DNA of 51,968 nucleotides. It comes from Agromyces seonyuensis (GTDB lineage Bacteria > Actinomycetota > Actinomycetes > Actinomycetales > Microbacteriaceae). The notes below the pieces were generated by a model, which did no database searches, was not told the origin of the DNA, and worked only from the letters and a program-made list of their open reading frames with translations. Position 1 is the stretch's first letter. Every line of letters starts with the position of its first letter. The DNA lies in assembly GCF_009789225.1 (NCBI RefSeq), contig NZ_WSTA01000020.1, positions 1 to 51,968 on the forward strand, read 5' to 3'. The position numbers and the translations under genes are program-made. Shown one piece after another: positions 19,885-27,892 of the stretch.

Positions 19885-20670
19885 ATGAACGCAGGCGGCG
19901 ATCCACGCGGGATCCGCGTCGCGGTGTCCACCGTGATCTTCGCGCTCGAGCCCGGCGTGAGCCCGGAGGAGTTCTGGGCGGGGGGTCTGGATACGGCGCT
20001 CCGCGCCTACTCGACCGGCGAGAGCAGCAGCCTCGGCCGCACGCTCTGGATGCCGCTCGTGCGACGCCTCCGCGAACCCGGCGAGGGCCGCTGGGCGCTC
20101 CCCGGCGGCTGGCTCGACCCCGAGGAGTCGCTCGAGGCCGCCGCCGCCCGCACGCTGGAGGAGACGACGGGCGTGCGCCCCGCCTACCTCGAGCAGCTCT
20201 TCACCTTCGGCGATCCCGGCCGCTCCCCCGACGAGCGCGTCGTGTCGGTCGTGTACTGGGCGCTCGTGCGCCCCGAGGAGACGAGCGACGCGATCGACGA
20301 CCCGAACGTGCGCTGGTTCGACCCGGACCGCACGCGCGGCCTCGCCTTCGACCACGACACGATCATCGAGTACGCCCTCGGGCGCCTGCGCACGAAGCTC
20401 GGCTACTCGCAGATCGCGCACGCCTTCCTCGAGCCCACGTTCACCCTCGCCGAACTCCGCGAGGTCTACGAGATCGTGCTGCAGCGCCCCCTCGATCCCG
20501 CCAACTTCCGCCGCGCCGTGGAGAGCTCGGGCGCCGTCGTCGACACCGGCGAGCTGCGCACCGGCACCCCGCACCGCCCGCCGAAGCTCTACCGTCCCGT
20601 CCACCCGGCCGACGCCGGGCCGGGCGGGTTCGTCCGCGTGCCCATCGCACCGCACCTGCGCCGGTCCTGA
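19885..20670 (+). CDS. nrtR: NrtR-type Nudix transcriptional regulator of NAD synthesis
   Basis: Regulator of 261 aa: a Nudix domain (about 1-150) senses NAD metabolites and a C-terminal winged-helix domain (TKLGYSQIAHAFLEPTFTLA ... LQRPLDPANFRRAVESSG) binds DNA. The Nudix box (75-97) is degenerate, with Thr at both the 90 and 94 Glu positions, so it is probably not a hydrolase. The ATG at 19885 is preferred over the GTG at 19858 because GAAGGGG precedes it. Residues 34-44 (GLDTALRAYST) are encoded by a REP-like unit in frame. It heads the nad operon, 43 bp before nadA, and likely represses it. Confidence 0.9.
   Translation: MNAGGDPRGIRVAVSTVIFALEPGVSPEEFWAGGLDTALRAYSTGESSSLGRTLWMPLVRRLREPGEGRWALPGGWLDPEESLEAAAARTLEETTGVRPAYLEQLFTFGDPGRSPDERVVSVVYWALVRPEETSDAIDDPNVRWFDPDRTRGLAFDHDTIIEYALGRLRTKLGYSQIAHAFLEPTFTLAELREVYEIVLQRPLDPANFRRAVESSGAVVDTGELRTGTPHRPPKLYRPVHPADAGPGGFVRVPIAPHLRRS
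19984..20016 (+). repeat. Single REP-like unit read in frame inside nrtR
   Basis: A 33-bp unit GGTCTGGATACG + GCGCTCCGCGC + CTACTCGACC, nearly identical to the intergenic units at 11843-12039. It spans exactly 11 codons and falls in a surface loop before the Nudix core strand LWMPLVRR. Confidence 0.9.
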
Positions 20671-20713
20671 ACCGCTCCGACGCGAACCTCTGTCCCATCT
20701 CCGAGGAGTCCCC

Positions 20714-22057
20714 ATGACCATCACCGACACCGACGTGCGCCTCGCCGCGAGCGTCGACCGCAGCATCCGGCTCATCACGACCGGCAAGGCGTCCGGCGAG
20801 ACCTGCACGCCCGACCTCGCTGCCGGCCCGTGGGACTTCGACGCCGGCGCGCCCGGCTACGGCCCGGGCTCGTCGATGGGCGACGTCATCCCGGTCGGCT
20901 CGCCCCGCCAGGGCGCGCTCCCCGAGGCGTACCGCACAGCATCCGACGACGACCTGCACGAGCGCATCCGTGCCGCCAAGGCGACCCTCGGCGACCGCGT
21001 CGTCGTGATGGGCCACTTCTACCAGCGCGACGAGGTCGTGGCCCACGCCGACTACGTCGGCGACTCGTTCCAGCTCGCGAACGCGGCCAAGGCGAACCCG
21101 CAGGCCGAGGCGATCGTCTTCTGCGGCGTGCACTTCATGGCCGAGACGGCCGACATGCTCTCGGGCGCCGACCAGGCGGTCATCCTCCCGAACCTCGCCG
21201 CCGGCTGCTCGATGGCCGACATGGCCGACCTCGACTCGGTCGAGGAGTGCTGGGAGCAGCTCGAAGCCCTCTACGGCACCGAGCCCGACGCGGACGGCCG
21301 CGTCCCGGTCATCCCGGTGACGTACATGAACTCGTCGGCGGCCCTCAAGGCGTTCTGCGGACGGCACGGCGGCATCGTCTGCACCTCCTCGAACGCGCAG
21401 ACCGTGCTCGAGTGGGCGTTCGAGCGCGGCCAGCGCGTGCTGTTCTTCCCCGACCAGCACCTCGGCCGCAACACCGCGAAGGCCATGGGCGTGCCCCTCG
21501 ACCTGATGCCGATGTGGAACCCGCGCAAGCCCCTCGGCGGCAACGACGCCGACGGGCTCGTCGACGCCCGCGTCATCCTCTGGCACGGCTTCTGCTCGGT
21601 GCACAAGCGCTTCACCGTCGACCAGATCGAGCGCGCCCGCGCCGAGCACCCCGGCGTGCGCGTCATCGTGCACCCCGAGTGCCCGATGCCCGTCGTCGAC
21701 GCGGCCGACGGGGCCGGGTCGACCGACTACATCGTCAAGGCGATCGCGGCCGCGCCCGCAGGCACGACCTTCGCGATCGGCACCGAGATCAACCTCGTGC
21801 AGCGCCTGGCCGCCGAGCACCCGGAGCACACGATCTTCTGCCTCGACCCGGTGGTGTGCCCGTGCTCGACGATGTACCGCATCCACCCCGGCTACCTCGC
21901 GTGGGTGCTCGAGGAGCTCGTCGCGGGCCGCGTCGTCAACCGCATCCAGGTGGATGACGCGACGACCGAGCACGCGAAGGTCGCCCTCGAGCGGATGCTC
22001 GCCGCCAAGCCGCCGGCCGCCCCCGCGGGCGCGCCGGTGCCGCTCATCGGAGCCTGA
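20714..22057 (+). CDS. nadA: Quinolinate synthase
   Basis: Condenses iminoaspartate with dihydroxyacetone phosphate to quinolinate, using a 4Fe-4S cluster. It is 447 aa, the long actinobacterial form. Motifs: VVMGHFYQRDEVVAHADYVG, VFCGVHFMAETADML, LAAGCSMADM, HPECPMPV and VVCPCSTMYRIHP, which include the cluster cysteines. An AGGAG lies at the right distance before the ATG. It is followed by nadB after one base. The NifS-like protein at 24640 probably supplies its cluster sulfur. Confidence 0.97.
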   Translation: MTITDTDVRLAASVDRSIRLITTGKASGETCTPDLAAGPWDFDAGAPGYGPGSSMGDVIPVGSPRQGALPEAYRTASDDDLHERIRAAKATLGDRVVVMGHFYQRDEVVAHADYVGDSFQLANAAKANPQAEAIVFCGVHFMAETADMLSGADQAVILPNLAAGCSMADMADLDSVEECWEQLEALYGTEPDADGRVPVIPVTYMNSSAALKAFCGRHGGIVCTSSNAQTVLEWAFERGQRVLFFPDQHLGRNTAKAMGVPLDLMPMWNPRKPLGGNDADGLVDARVILWHGFCSVHKRFTVDQIERARAEHPGVRVIVHPECPMPVVDAADGAGSTDYIVKAIAAAPAGTTFAIGTEINLVQRLAAEHPEHTIFCLDPVVCPCSTMYRIHPGYLAWVLEELVAGRVVNRIQVDDATTEHAKVALERMLAAKPPAAPAGAPVPLIGA

Positions 22058-22058
22058 C

Positions 22059-23777
22059 ATGCGGGTGCTCGTGATCGGCTCGGGCCTCGCCGGGCTCGCG
22101 ACCGCGATCGGCGCGCACGACGCCGGCCACGACGTGCGCGTCGTGACGAAGGCCGCCGCGGACGCCGGTTCGACCGCCCTCGCCCAGGGCGGCATCGCCG
22201 CGGCCGTCTTCCCCGGCGACTCGGTGCAGCGCCACATCGACGACACCCTGGCCGCGGGCGCGGGGCTCTCCGACGCCCACGCCGTGCGGGTGCTGTGCGA
22301 GGAGGGGCCGGCAGCCGTCCGCGAGCTCATCCGCCACGGCGTACCGTTCGACCGGGACGCCTCGGGCATGGCCCGGGGGCTCGAGGCCGCGCACTCGCGG
22401 CCGCGCATCCTGCACGCCGGCGGCGACTCGACCGGCCGCGCCGTCGAGGATGCGCTGCTCGCCGCCGTGCGCTCGCGCGGCATCGAAGTGGTCGAGCGGG
22501 CGATGCTCGTCGACCTGCGCCTCGCGGGCGGCCGGGCCGTGGGGGCGCGGATGCTGATCGACGACGACCTCGTCGACCTCGACGCCGACGCGGTGGTGCT
22601 CGCCACGGGCGGCTGGGGGCAGCTCTACGGCCGAACGACGAGCCCCGCGGTCGCCACGGGCGACGGCGTCGCCGCCGCGCTGCGCGCGGGCGCGGCCGTG
22701 GCCGACCTCGAGTTCACGCAGTTCCACCCGACGGCGCTCGCCGTCGAGGGCGCGCCGCTCATCAGCGAGGCCGTGCGCGGCGAGGGCGCGATCCTCGTCG
22801 ACGAGTCCGGGCACCGGTTCCTGCTCGACGACGACCCGCGCGGCGAGCTCGCACCCCGCGACGTCGTCGCGCGCGGCGTGCACCGTGCCATGCTCCGCCA
22901 AGGCGGCCGTCCCGTGCTGCTGGACGCCACCGCGCTCGGCGCCGAGTTCCTCGCACGCCGCTTCCCGGGCATCGACCGCATCGTGCGCGAGCACGGATTC
23001 GACTGGGCGGCCTCGCCGATCCCCGCCGCCCCGGCCGCGCACTACGCCATGGGCGGCGTCGTCGTCGACGACCTCGCCCGAACGGGCATCCCGGGGCTCT
23101 CGGCGGTCGGCGAGGTCGCCCGCACCGGCGTGCACGGCGCCAACCGCCTCGCGTCGAACTCGCTGCTGGAGGCCGCGGTCTTCGCCGCTCGGGCGGTGGA
23201 GGGGCTCGACGCCCCGGGTCTCGCCCACGCTGGTCGAGGAGCGGCGCAGCCGCGTATCGAGACCGACGCACCAGGTCTCGATACGGCCCTGGCGGGCCTA
23301 CTCGACCGACGTGGGGCGACCTCCGCTGGTCGACGAGCGGCGGAGCCGCGTCTCGAGACCGACGCACGAGGTCTCGATACGGCCCTGGCGGGCCTACTCG
23401 ACCGACGGGGGGCGGGTCTACTCGACCGACGGGGGGCTGGCCTACTCGACCGACCCTTCTCGCGGAGCGCGCTGCAGGCGCTCATGCACGAGCACGTCGG
23501 CCTCGTCCGCGACGCCGACGGTCTGACGGCCGCACTCGCGCAGCTCGAGGCGTGGAGCGCCGACCTCCCCTCCGAGTGGGTAGTTCCTGCGGGTGCCACG
23601 CCCTCCCGACCCGCGATGCCTACCCACTCGCGAGAGGGGTTCGAGGACCGCAACCTGCTCGAACTCGGCCTCGCGACCGTGCGGGCCGCCCTCGCCCGCA
23701 CCGAATCGGTCGGCGCGCATTACCGCAGCGACGACGAGCACGCCGCGGCACTCCAACCGGTCGAGGAGGCCGCATGA
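22059..23777 (+). CDS. nadB: L-aspartate oxidase with palindromic repeat insertions
   Basis: FAD enzyme oxidising L-aspartate to iminoaspartate, 572 aa. The FAD-binding N terminus is VLVIGSGLAGLATAIGAHDA; GSTALAQGGIAAA, FTQFHPTAL and GVHGANRLASNSLLEAAVF are all present. Between the flavin domain (ends about 385) and the C-terminal helical domain (resumes about 466, FSRSALQALMHEHVG) lies a 75-residue repetitive segment encoded by REP-like DNA. A second palindrome adds about 20 residues at 503-527, just before EDRNLLELG. The frame is intact and active-site regions look normal, so I consider it functional. It overlaps nadC (ATGA). Confidence 0.95.
   Translation: MRVLVIGSGLAGLATAIGAHDAGHDVRVVTKAAADAGSTALAQGGIAAAVFPGDSVQRHIDDTLAAGAGLSDAHAVRVLCEEGPAAVRELIRHGVPFDRDASGMARGLEAAHSRPRILHAGGDSTGRAVEDALLAAVRSRGIEVVERAMLVDLRLAGGRAVGARMLIDDDLVDLDADAVVLATGGWGQLYGRTTSPAVATGDGVAAALRAGAAVADLEFTQFHPTALAVEGAPLISEAVRGEGAILVDESGHRFLLDDDPRGELAPRDVVARGVHRAMLRQGGRPVLLDATALGAEFLARRFPGIDRIVREHGFDWAASPIPAAPAAHYAMGGVVVDDLARTGIPGLSAVGEVARTGVHGANRLASNSLLEAAVFAARAVEGLDAPGLAHAGRGAAQPRIETDAPGLDTALAGLLDRRGATSAGRRAAEPRLETDARGLDTALAGLLDRRGAGLLDRRGAGLLDRPFSRSALQALMHEHVGLVRDADGLTAALAQLEAWSADLPSEWVVPAGATPSRPAMPTHSREGFEDRNLLELGLATVRAALARTESVGAHYRSDDEHAAALQPVEEAA
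23232..23451 (+). repeat. REP-like composite repeats read in frame inside nadB
   Basis: Two 76-bp composites (23232-23307, 23328-23403) 96 bp apart, then two partial units ending TACTCGACC (23415-23427, 23439-23451). The outline is GGTCGAGGAGCGGC + CGTATCGAGACC, spacer, GGTCTCGATACG + GCCCTGGCGGG + CCTACTCGACC. The 96-bp period equals 32 codons, so the protein shows a 32-residue repeat (AGRGAAQPRIETDAPGLDTA, then LAGLLDRRGATS). The same 96-bp spacing is seen at 11843-12039. Confidence 0.93.
23567..23639 (+). repeat. Second-family palindromic element inside nadB
   Basis: A long interrupted palindrome: CCCCTC + CGAGTGGGTAG, then GCGGGT, loop, ACCCGC, then CTACCCACTCG + CGA + GAGGGG (arms 23567-23583, 23589-23594, 23609-23614, 23620-23639). 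It is unrelated in sequence to the REP-like units. It is in frame and encodes SEWVVPAGATPSRPAMPTHS. Confidence 0.75.
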
Positions 23778-24643
23778 ACCCGTCCCAGCGCGAACTCGAC
23801 CGTCTCGTCGGGACCTTCCTCGACGAGGACGCGCCCTGGGGCGACCTCACCGCCGAACTGCTCATCCCCGCGGACGCGCGCGCCGAGGCCGCCCTCGTCG
23901 CCCGTGAGGCGGGCGTCTACTCGGGCGCCGACGTGTTCGCGACGGCGTTCCGCCTCACCGACCCGCGCATCGAGGTCGAGGCGCTCATCGCGGACAGCGA
24001 CGCGTTCGACGCCGGGCAGACGCTCGCGGTCGTGCGGGGGCCGGCGCGAGGCATCCTGACGGGCGAGCGCGTCGCCCTGAACCTCGTGCAGCGCATGAGC
24101 GGCATCGCGACGCTCACCCGGCGCTACGTCGACGCCGCGGCCGGCACGCGCGCGCGCATCGTCGACACCCGCAAGACGACGCCCGGACTCCGCTCGCTCG
24201 AACGGCAGGCCGTGCGCGACGGCGGCGGCCGCAACCACCGCCGCTCGCTCTCCGACGCGGTCATGGCGAAGGACAACCACCTCGCCGTGCTCACGGCCGG
24301 CGGACTCGACCTCGCCGACGCCCTGCGCGCGCTCCGCGACCGGATGCCCCACACCGCGCACCTCGAGGTCGAGGTCGACCGTCTCGACCAACTGCCGGCC
24401 GTGCTCGACTCGGGCGTCGTCGGCACGATCATGCTCGACAACTTCACCACGGCCGAGCTCGCGGCCGGCGTCGAGCTCATCGCCGGGCGCGCCGTCGTCG
24501 AGGCCTCGGGCGGCGTGAACCTCGACACCGTCGCCGCGATCGCCGCGTCCGGCGTCGACGTCGTCTCGGTCGGCGCGCTCACCCACTCGGCACGAGCGCT
24601 CGATCTCGGGCTCGACCTCGAACTGGATGCCCCGGCGCGATGA
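23774..24643 (+). CDS. nadC: Nicotinate-nucleotide pyrophosphorylase (carboxylating)
   Basis: Quinolinate phosphoribosyltransferase, 289 aa, forming nicotinate mononucleotide from quinolinate and PRPP. Family motifs: EDAPWGDLTAELL, GERVALNLVQRMSGIAT, VDTRKTTPGLRSLERQAVRD, GGGRNHRRSLSDAVMAKDNH, EVEVDRLDQ and MLDNFTTAEL, EASGGVNLDTV. It overlaps nadB and the NifS-like gene by 4 bases on each side (ATGA), so the operon is tightly coupled. Confidence 0.97.
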   Translation: MNPSQRELDRLVGTFLDEDAPWGDLTAELLIPADARAEAALVAREAGVYSGADVFATAFRLTDPRIEVEALIADSDAFDAGQTLAVVRGPARGILTGERVALNLVQRMSGIATLTRRYVDAAAGTRARIVDTRKTTPGLRSLERQAVRDGGGRNHRRSLSDAVMAKDNHLAVLTAGGLDLADALRALRDRMPHTAHLEVEVDRLDQLPAVLDSGVVGTIMLDNFTTAELAAGVELIAGRAVVEASGGVNLDTVAAIAASGVDVVSVGALTHSARALDLGLDLELDAPAR

Positions 24644-25785
24644 TCTACCTCGACCACGCCGCCACGTCCCCCGTCCGCCGGGAGGCGATCGAGGCGATGT
24701 GGCCGTACCTCACGGGCGAGTTCGGCAACCCGTCGAGCGTGCACGGCATCGGCGACCGGGCGGCCCACGCCCTCGCCGACGCCCGCGCCTCGGTCGCCGA
24801 GGTCCTCGGCGTGCGGCCGGGCGACGTGGTCTTCACCTCCGGCGGCACGGAGGCCGACAACCTCGCGGTGAAGGGCCTCGCGCTCGGCACCCCGCGCGGA
24901 CGGCACGTCGTGGTCTCCCCGATCGAGCACGAGGCCGTGCTGGAGTCGGCCGACGCGCTCGCACGGCTCCACGGGTTCGCCGTCTCGGAGGCCGTGGTCG
25001 ACGGATTCGGCCGCGTCGCGCCCGACGCCCTCGCCGCTGCGCTGCGCCCCGACACCGCGCTCGTGAGCCTCCACTACGCCAACAACGAGGTCGGCACGGT
25101 GCAGCCGATCGCCGACCTCGCCCGACTCGCCCACGAGGCCGGCGCGCTCGTGCACACCGACGCCGTGCAGGCCGCCGGCTGGCTGCCGCTCGGCCTCGAT
25201 TCGCTCGGCGTGGACGCCCTCAGCCTCTCCGGCCACAAGGTCGGCGCGCCGAAGGGCATGGGCGTGCTCGCCGTGCGCGGCCGGCTCCCCCTCGAGCCCG
25301 TCCTGCACGGCGGCGGTCAGGAGCGCGGGCGGCGCTCCGGCACCGAGAACGTCGCGGGCGCCGTCGCCCTCGCGACCGCGCTCCGCCTCGCCGAGGAGGA
25401 GCGGGCGGGCCTCGTCGAGCGCATCGCCGCACTGCGCGACGGCTTCGTCCGTCGCATCCTCGCCGGCCTGCCCGACGCCCGCCTCACCGGCGACCCCGTC
25501 GACCGACTGCCGAACCTCGCCTCGTTCACGCTCGCGGGCGTCTCCGGCGAATCCGTGCTGCTCGAGCTGGAGCGACGCGGCGTCATCGCCTCGAGCGGCT
25601 CGGCCTGCGCGGCCGGGCGCGACGAGCCGAGCCACGTGCTCACCGCCATGGGCGTGGATGCCCCGCTCGCCCAGACCGCCGTGCGCTTCGCCTTCGGCCG
25701 CACCGCGAACGCCGAGGAGCTCGCGGCGGCGGCGTCCGCAATGCTCGACGCCGTCGCGGCCGTCGGCGGTATCGTGACGAAATGA
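24640..25785 (+). CDS. Cysteine desulfurase, NifS/IscS-like (NAD operon member)
   Basis: PLP enzyme, 381 aa, class V aminotransferase fold. Hallmarks: YLDHAATSPVRREAIEAMWP, TSGGTEADNLAVKG, HYANNEVGTVQP, the PLP lysine in LSGHKVGAPKG, and the persulfide cysteine in SSGSACAAG. In the nad operon it most likely provides sulfur for the NadA Fe-S cluster, a role known for NadS/NifS in other bacteria. General Fe-S or tRNA thiolation roles remain possible. Its stop overlaps the start of a small acidic ORF. Confidence 0.92.
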   Translation: MIYLDHAATSPVRREAIEAMWPYLTGEFGNPSSVHGIGDRAAHALADARASVAEVLGVRPGDVVFTSGGTEADNLAVKGLALGTPRGRHVVVSPIEHEAVLESADALARLHGFAVSEAVVDGFGRVAPDALAAALRPDTALVSLHYANNEVGTVQPIADLARLAHEAGALVHTDAVQAAGWLPLGLDSLGVDALSLSGHKVGAPKGMGVLAVRGRLPLEPVLHGGGQERGRRSGTENVAGAVALATALRLAEEERAGLVERIAALRDGFVRRILAGLPDARLTGDPVDRLPNLASFTLAGVSGESVLLELERRGVIASSGSACAAGRDEPSHVLTAMGVDAPLAQTAVRFAFGRTANAEELAAAASAMLDAVAAVGGIVTK

Positions 25786-25931
25786 GCGACGAGCAGGATT
25801 TCGAAGACGAGTCGACCGCCGACGAGCTCGGCGACCGCGAAGCCGAACGCGAAGCGGCCGAGACCGACCGGAGGGCCGGGAACTGGCTGCCCGAGGGCCA
25901 ACGCACCGACGGCCCCGCGCCCGCACCCTGA
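25782..25931 (+). CDS. Small acidic protein at end of nad operon
   Basis: A 49-codon ORF beginning at an ATG that overlaps the NifS-like stop (ATGA). The product is strongly acidic at the N terminus (SDEQDFEDESTADELGDREA), then has ETDRRAGNWLPEGQRTDG and a Pro/Ala tail. No family is recognised. The coupling and the terminator just after it argue that it is translated. Confidence 0.6.
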   Translation: MSDEQDFEDESTADELGDREAEREAAETDRRAGNWLPEGQRTDGPAPAP

Positions 25932-25951
25932 GCACGAGGACGCGCCGAGAC

Positions 25952-25991
25952 GCGAACGGGCCGGTCTCCCGAGGGAGACCGGCCCGTTCGC
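25952..25991. terminator. Bidirectional hairpin terminator between nad operon and VWA gene
   Basis: A perfect 19-bp inverted repeat (25952-25970 with 25973-25991, GCGAACGGGCCGGTCTCCC and its complement), 20 bp past the last nad-operon stop and 8 bp from the stop of the convergent gene. It lacks long T tracts, as is common at this GC content. Confidence 0.8.
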
Positions 25992-25999
25992 ATTCGGGC

Positions 26000-27676
26000 T
26001 CAGCCCTCGCAGTCCGGTCGGCAGGTGCGCTGCGTCAGCGCGTCCACCAGCACGGTGCCGAGGTCTTCCGGCTTCTCCGCCGAGTACGCGGCACCACCGG
26101 TGACCTTCGCGATCTTCGTCATCGCGTCCAGGTCGGTGTCGGGACCGAAGCCGATCATGATGACCGGCACCTGCTGCTCGGGCGCCTCCTGCTGGAGCTG
26201 CTCGAGGTTCGCGAGGAGCTGGTCGAGCGAGAGCCCCTCGGTGTCGTCCTCGTTCTTGCCGTCCGTGATGAGGAGCACGGCGTTGATCTTGTCGGCGTCG
26301 TACGTCTCGCGGACGCGCTTGACGGCGGCGAAGGTGGAGTCGTAGAGGGCCGTTCCGCCGCCGAGACGGCCGGGCAGCGACTGGATGACGCCCGCGATCT
26401 GCTGGGTGTGGGCGGCGTCCGCGAGCGGCTCGATCGGCAGCAGGTCCTCGTAGTCGAGGTCGCCGTTGCGGCCCGACGAGAAGATCCACACGCCCAGCTC
26501 CATCTCGCCGGAGAACTTCGACACGGCGCCCATGGCCGCCTGCTGGAACACGTCGATGCGGCGCAGGCCGTTCGAGGCGGGTTCCTCCATCGAGCCGGAC
26601 ACGTCGATGACGGCGAGGAGGCGGGTGCGGAGCGTCAAGACGCCCCACGTGCGCAGGAGTTTGAGCTGGTTCTGCGCGTCGTCGGCGGACGGAGCGGGAC
26701 TCGCGGTCGCGACGATGCCGGGCGCCGTGACGACGCCCTCGCCCTTGCCGTCGCGGAAGCCCGCCTCGGTGAACACGTCGGCGGCATCGCGCAGCGCCGC
26801 CTCGAACGCGTTGACGGCGTCGGTCAGGCCGTCCTCCGCGGACAGGTTGCCGACGCGCACGAACGGGTAGCCGACCGAGACCGTGCCGTCCTTGGGGAAG
26901 ACGGCCGCGAGCTGGTCGCCGGTCTCGGCGCGGTTGAACTCGACGACGTCGTGCTCGCTCGCGATCGCGACCGTCGGCTTGGGGGCCGCGACGATCGAGC
27001 CGAACGCGGCTTCCGTCGAGGCGGGGATCGCTTTGCCGAGCTCGATGAGGGCGGCGTTGAGCCGGCGCTGGTCGCCGCCGTCGGCATCCGAGAGCGCCGC
27101 GAGCCCGGCGAGGCTCGCCGATGAGCCCTCGGGGTCGGGCAGCACGGCCGCGACGCCGGCGTCGAGGATGCTCGTCCAGGACAGCGAGTCGCCGAAGTCG
27201 CCCGCGCGCGCCGCCGGCGTCGCGAAGATGACGGGCGTCGAGGCGACGGGCTTGTCGACGTCGACGCGAGGGGCGGCTCGGCCGAGCGAGGAGCTGACCG
27301 AGTACATGCGGTCGACCCAGACCTCGCCGTCCGGGATCCAGACGTCGGCGGCGATCTGGCCGCCCGAGGCGAGCACCGCGGCCGTGTCGGCCGGGCTCTG
27401 CGACGCGACGCTCGTCTCGGTGCAGCCGGTCTCATCGAAGTCGGCGGCGATGCTCTCGACCACGTCCGCGATCGACGCGGAGGCGACGACGTCGATCGCG
27501 ACGGGATCGGCGCAGCCGGGCTCCTGCGCGGTGGACGCGGTCGCATCGAGGATGCCGGATGTCGCGACGACGTAGCCGCCGCCGGCGATCAGCCCGAACG
27601 CCACGACGATGGCGACGACGGGGACGAGGAACTTCGGACGCGGCTTCGCCGCGGGCTTGACGCTGTGACGCCCCAC
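26000..27676 (-). CDS. Membrane-anchored substrate-binding-like and VWA domain protein (paralog A)
   Basis: A 558-aa exported protein. A basic N terminus leads to one membrane helix (about 15-40). Residues 55-330 resemble a periplasmic binding fold (ADVWIPDGEVWVDRMYSV, TPVIFATPAARAGDFG). A VWA domain follows from about 350 with the MIDAS motif DVSGS at 358-362 and LITDGKNEDD later. Both paralogs end with QRTCRPDC, a conserved CxxxC tail. The GTG start at 27674-27676 has GGAG about 10 bases upstream. It is very similar along its whole length to the protein at 29790-31481 and shares its leader hairpin. Function unknown; adhesion or sensing is a guess. Confidence 0.85.
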   Translation of the reverse strand: MGRHSVKPAAKPRPKFLVPVVAIVVAFGLIAGGGYVVATSGILDATASTAQEPGCADPVAIDVVASASIADVVESIAADFDETGCTETSVASQSPADTAAVLASGGQIAADVWIPDGEVWVDRMYSVSSSLGRAAPRVDVDKPVASTPVIFATPAARAGDFGDSLSWTSILDAGVAAVLPDPEGSSASLAGLAALSDADGGDQRRLNAALIELGKAIPASTEAAFGSIVAAPKPTVAIASEHDVVEFNRAETGDQLAAVFPKDGTVSVGYPFVRVGNLSAEDGLTDAVNAFEAALRDAADVFTEAGFRDGKGEGVVTAPGIVATASPAPSADDAQNQLKLLRTWGVLTLRTRLLAVIDVSGSMEEPASNGLRRIDVFQQAAMGAVSKFSGEMELGVWIFSSGRNGDLDYEDLLPIEPLADAAHTQQIAGVIQSLPGRLGGGTALYDSTFAAVKRVRETYDADKINAVLLITDGKNEDDTEGLSLDQLLANLEQLQQEAPEQQVPVIMIGFGPDTDLDAMTKIAKVTGGAAYSAEKPEDLGTVLVDALTQRTCRPDCEG

Positions 27677-27727
27677 GCTCGCTCAACTCCATGGCGGACC
27701 GACGGCGCACGGGACCGCGCCGTCGAA

Positions 27728-27757
27728 CCTTCTCGGGAACCCCCGGACGGGGGAAGG
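27728..27757 (-). promoter_or_regulatory. Conserved leader hairpin, copy A
   Basis: On the minus strand CCTTCCCCC-GTCC-GGGGGTTCCCGAGAAGG: inner CCCCC/GGGGG and outer CCTTC/GAAGG pairing, 51 bases before the start of the VWA gene. CGTTTGTA occurs 13 bases upstream (27771-27778). The same layout precedes paralog B (31534-31563). Confidence 0.6.
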
Positions 27758-27892
27758 TCGTGCATCAGGATACAAACGAATCGCACCGGTTCCGGACGCT
27801 TGGGGAATAGCGCTCCGGACCGATGGGTTGCGGGAGGAGTCGCCGGAGCCGGCGGCCGCTGCATTTCCGACTCCGAACCGACGGGACGACAC

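Noticed and set aside
22059-23777. nadB as a pseudogene disrupted by repeats
   Set aside because: All inserted DNA keeps the frame, the conserved motifs before and after are intact, and nadC is still translationally coupled.
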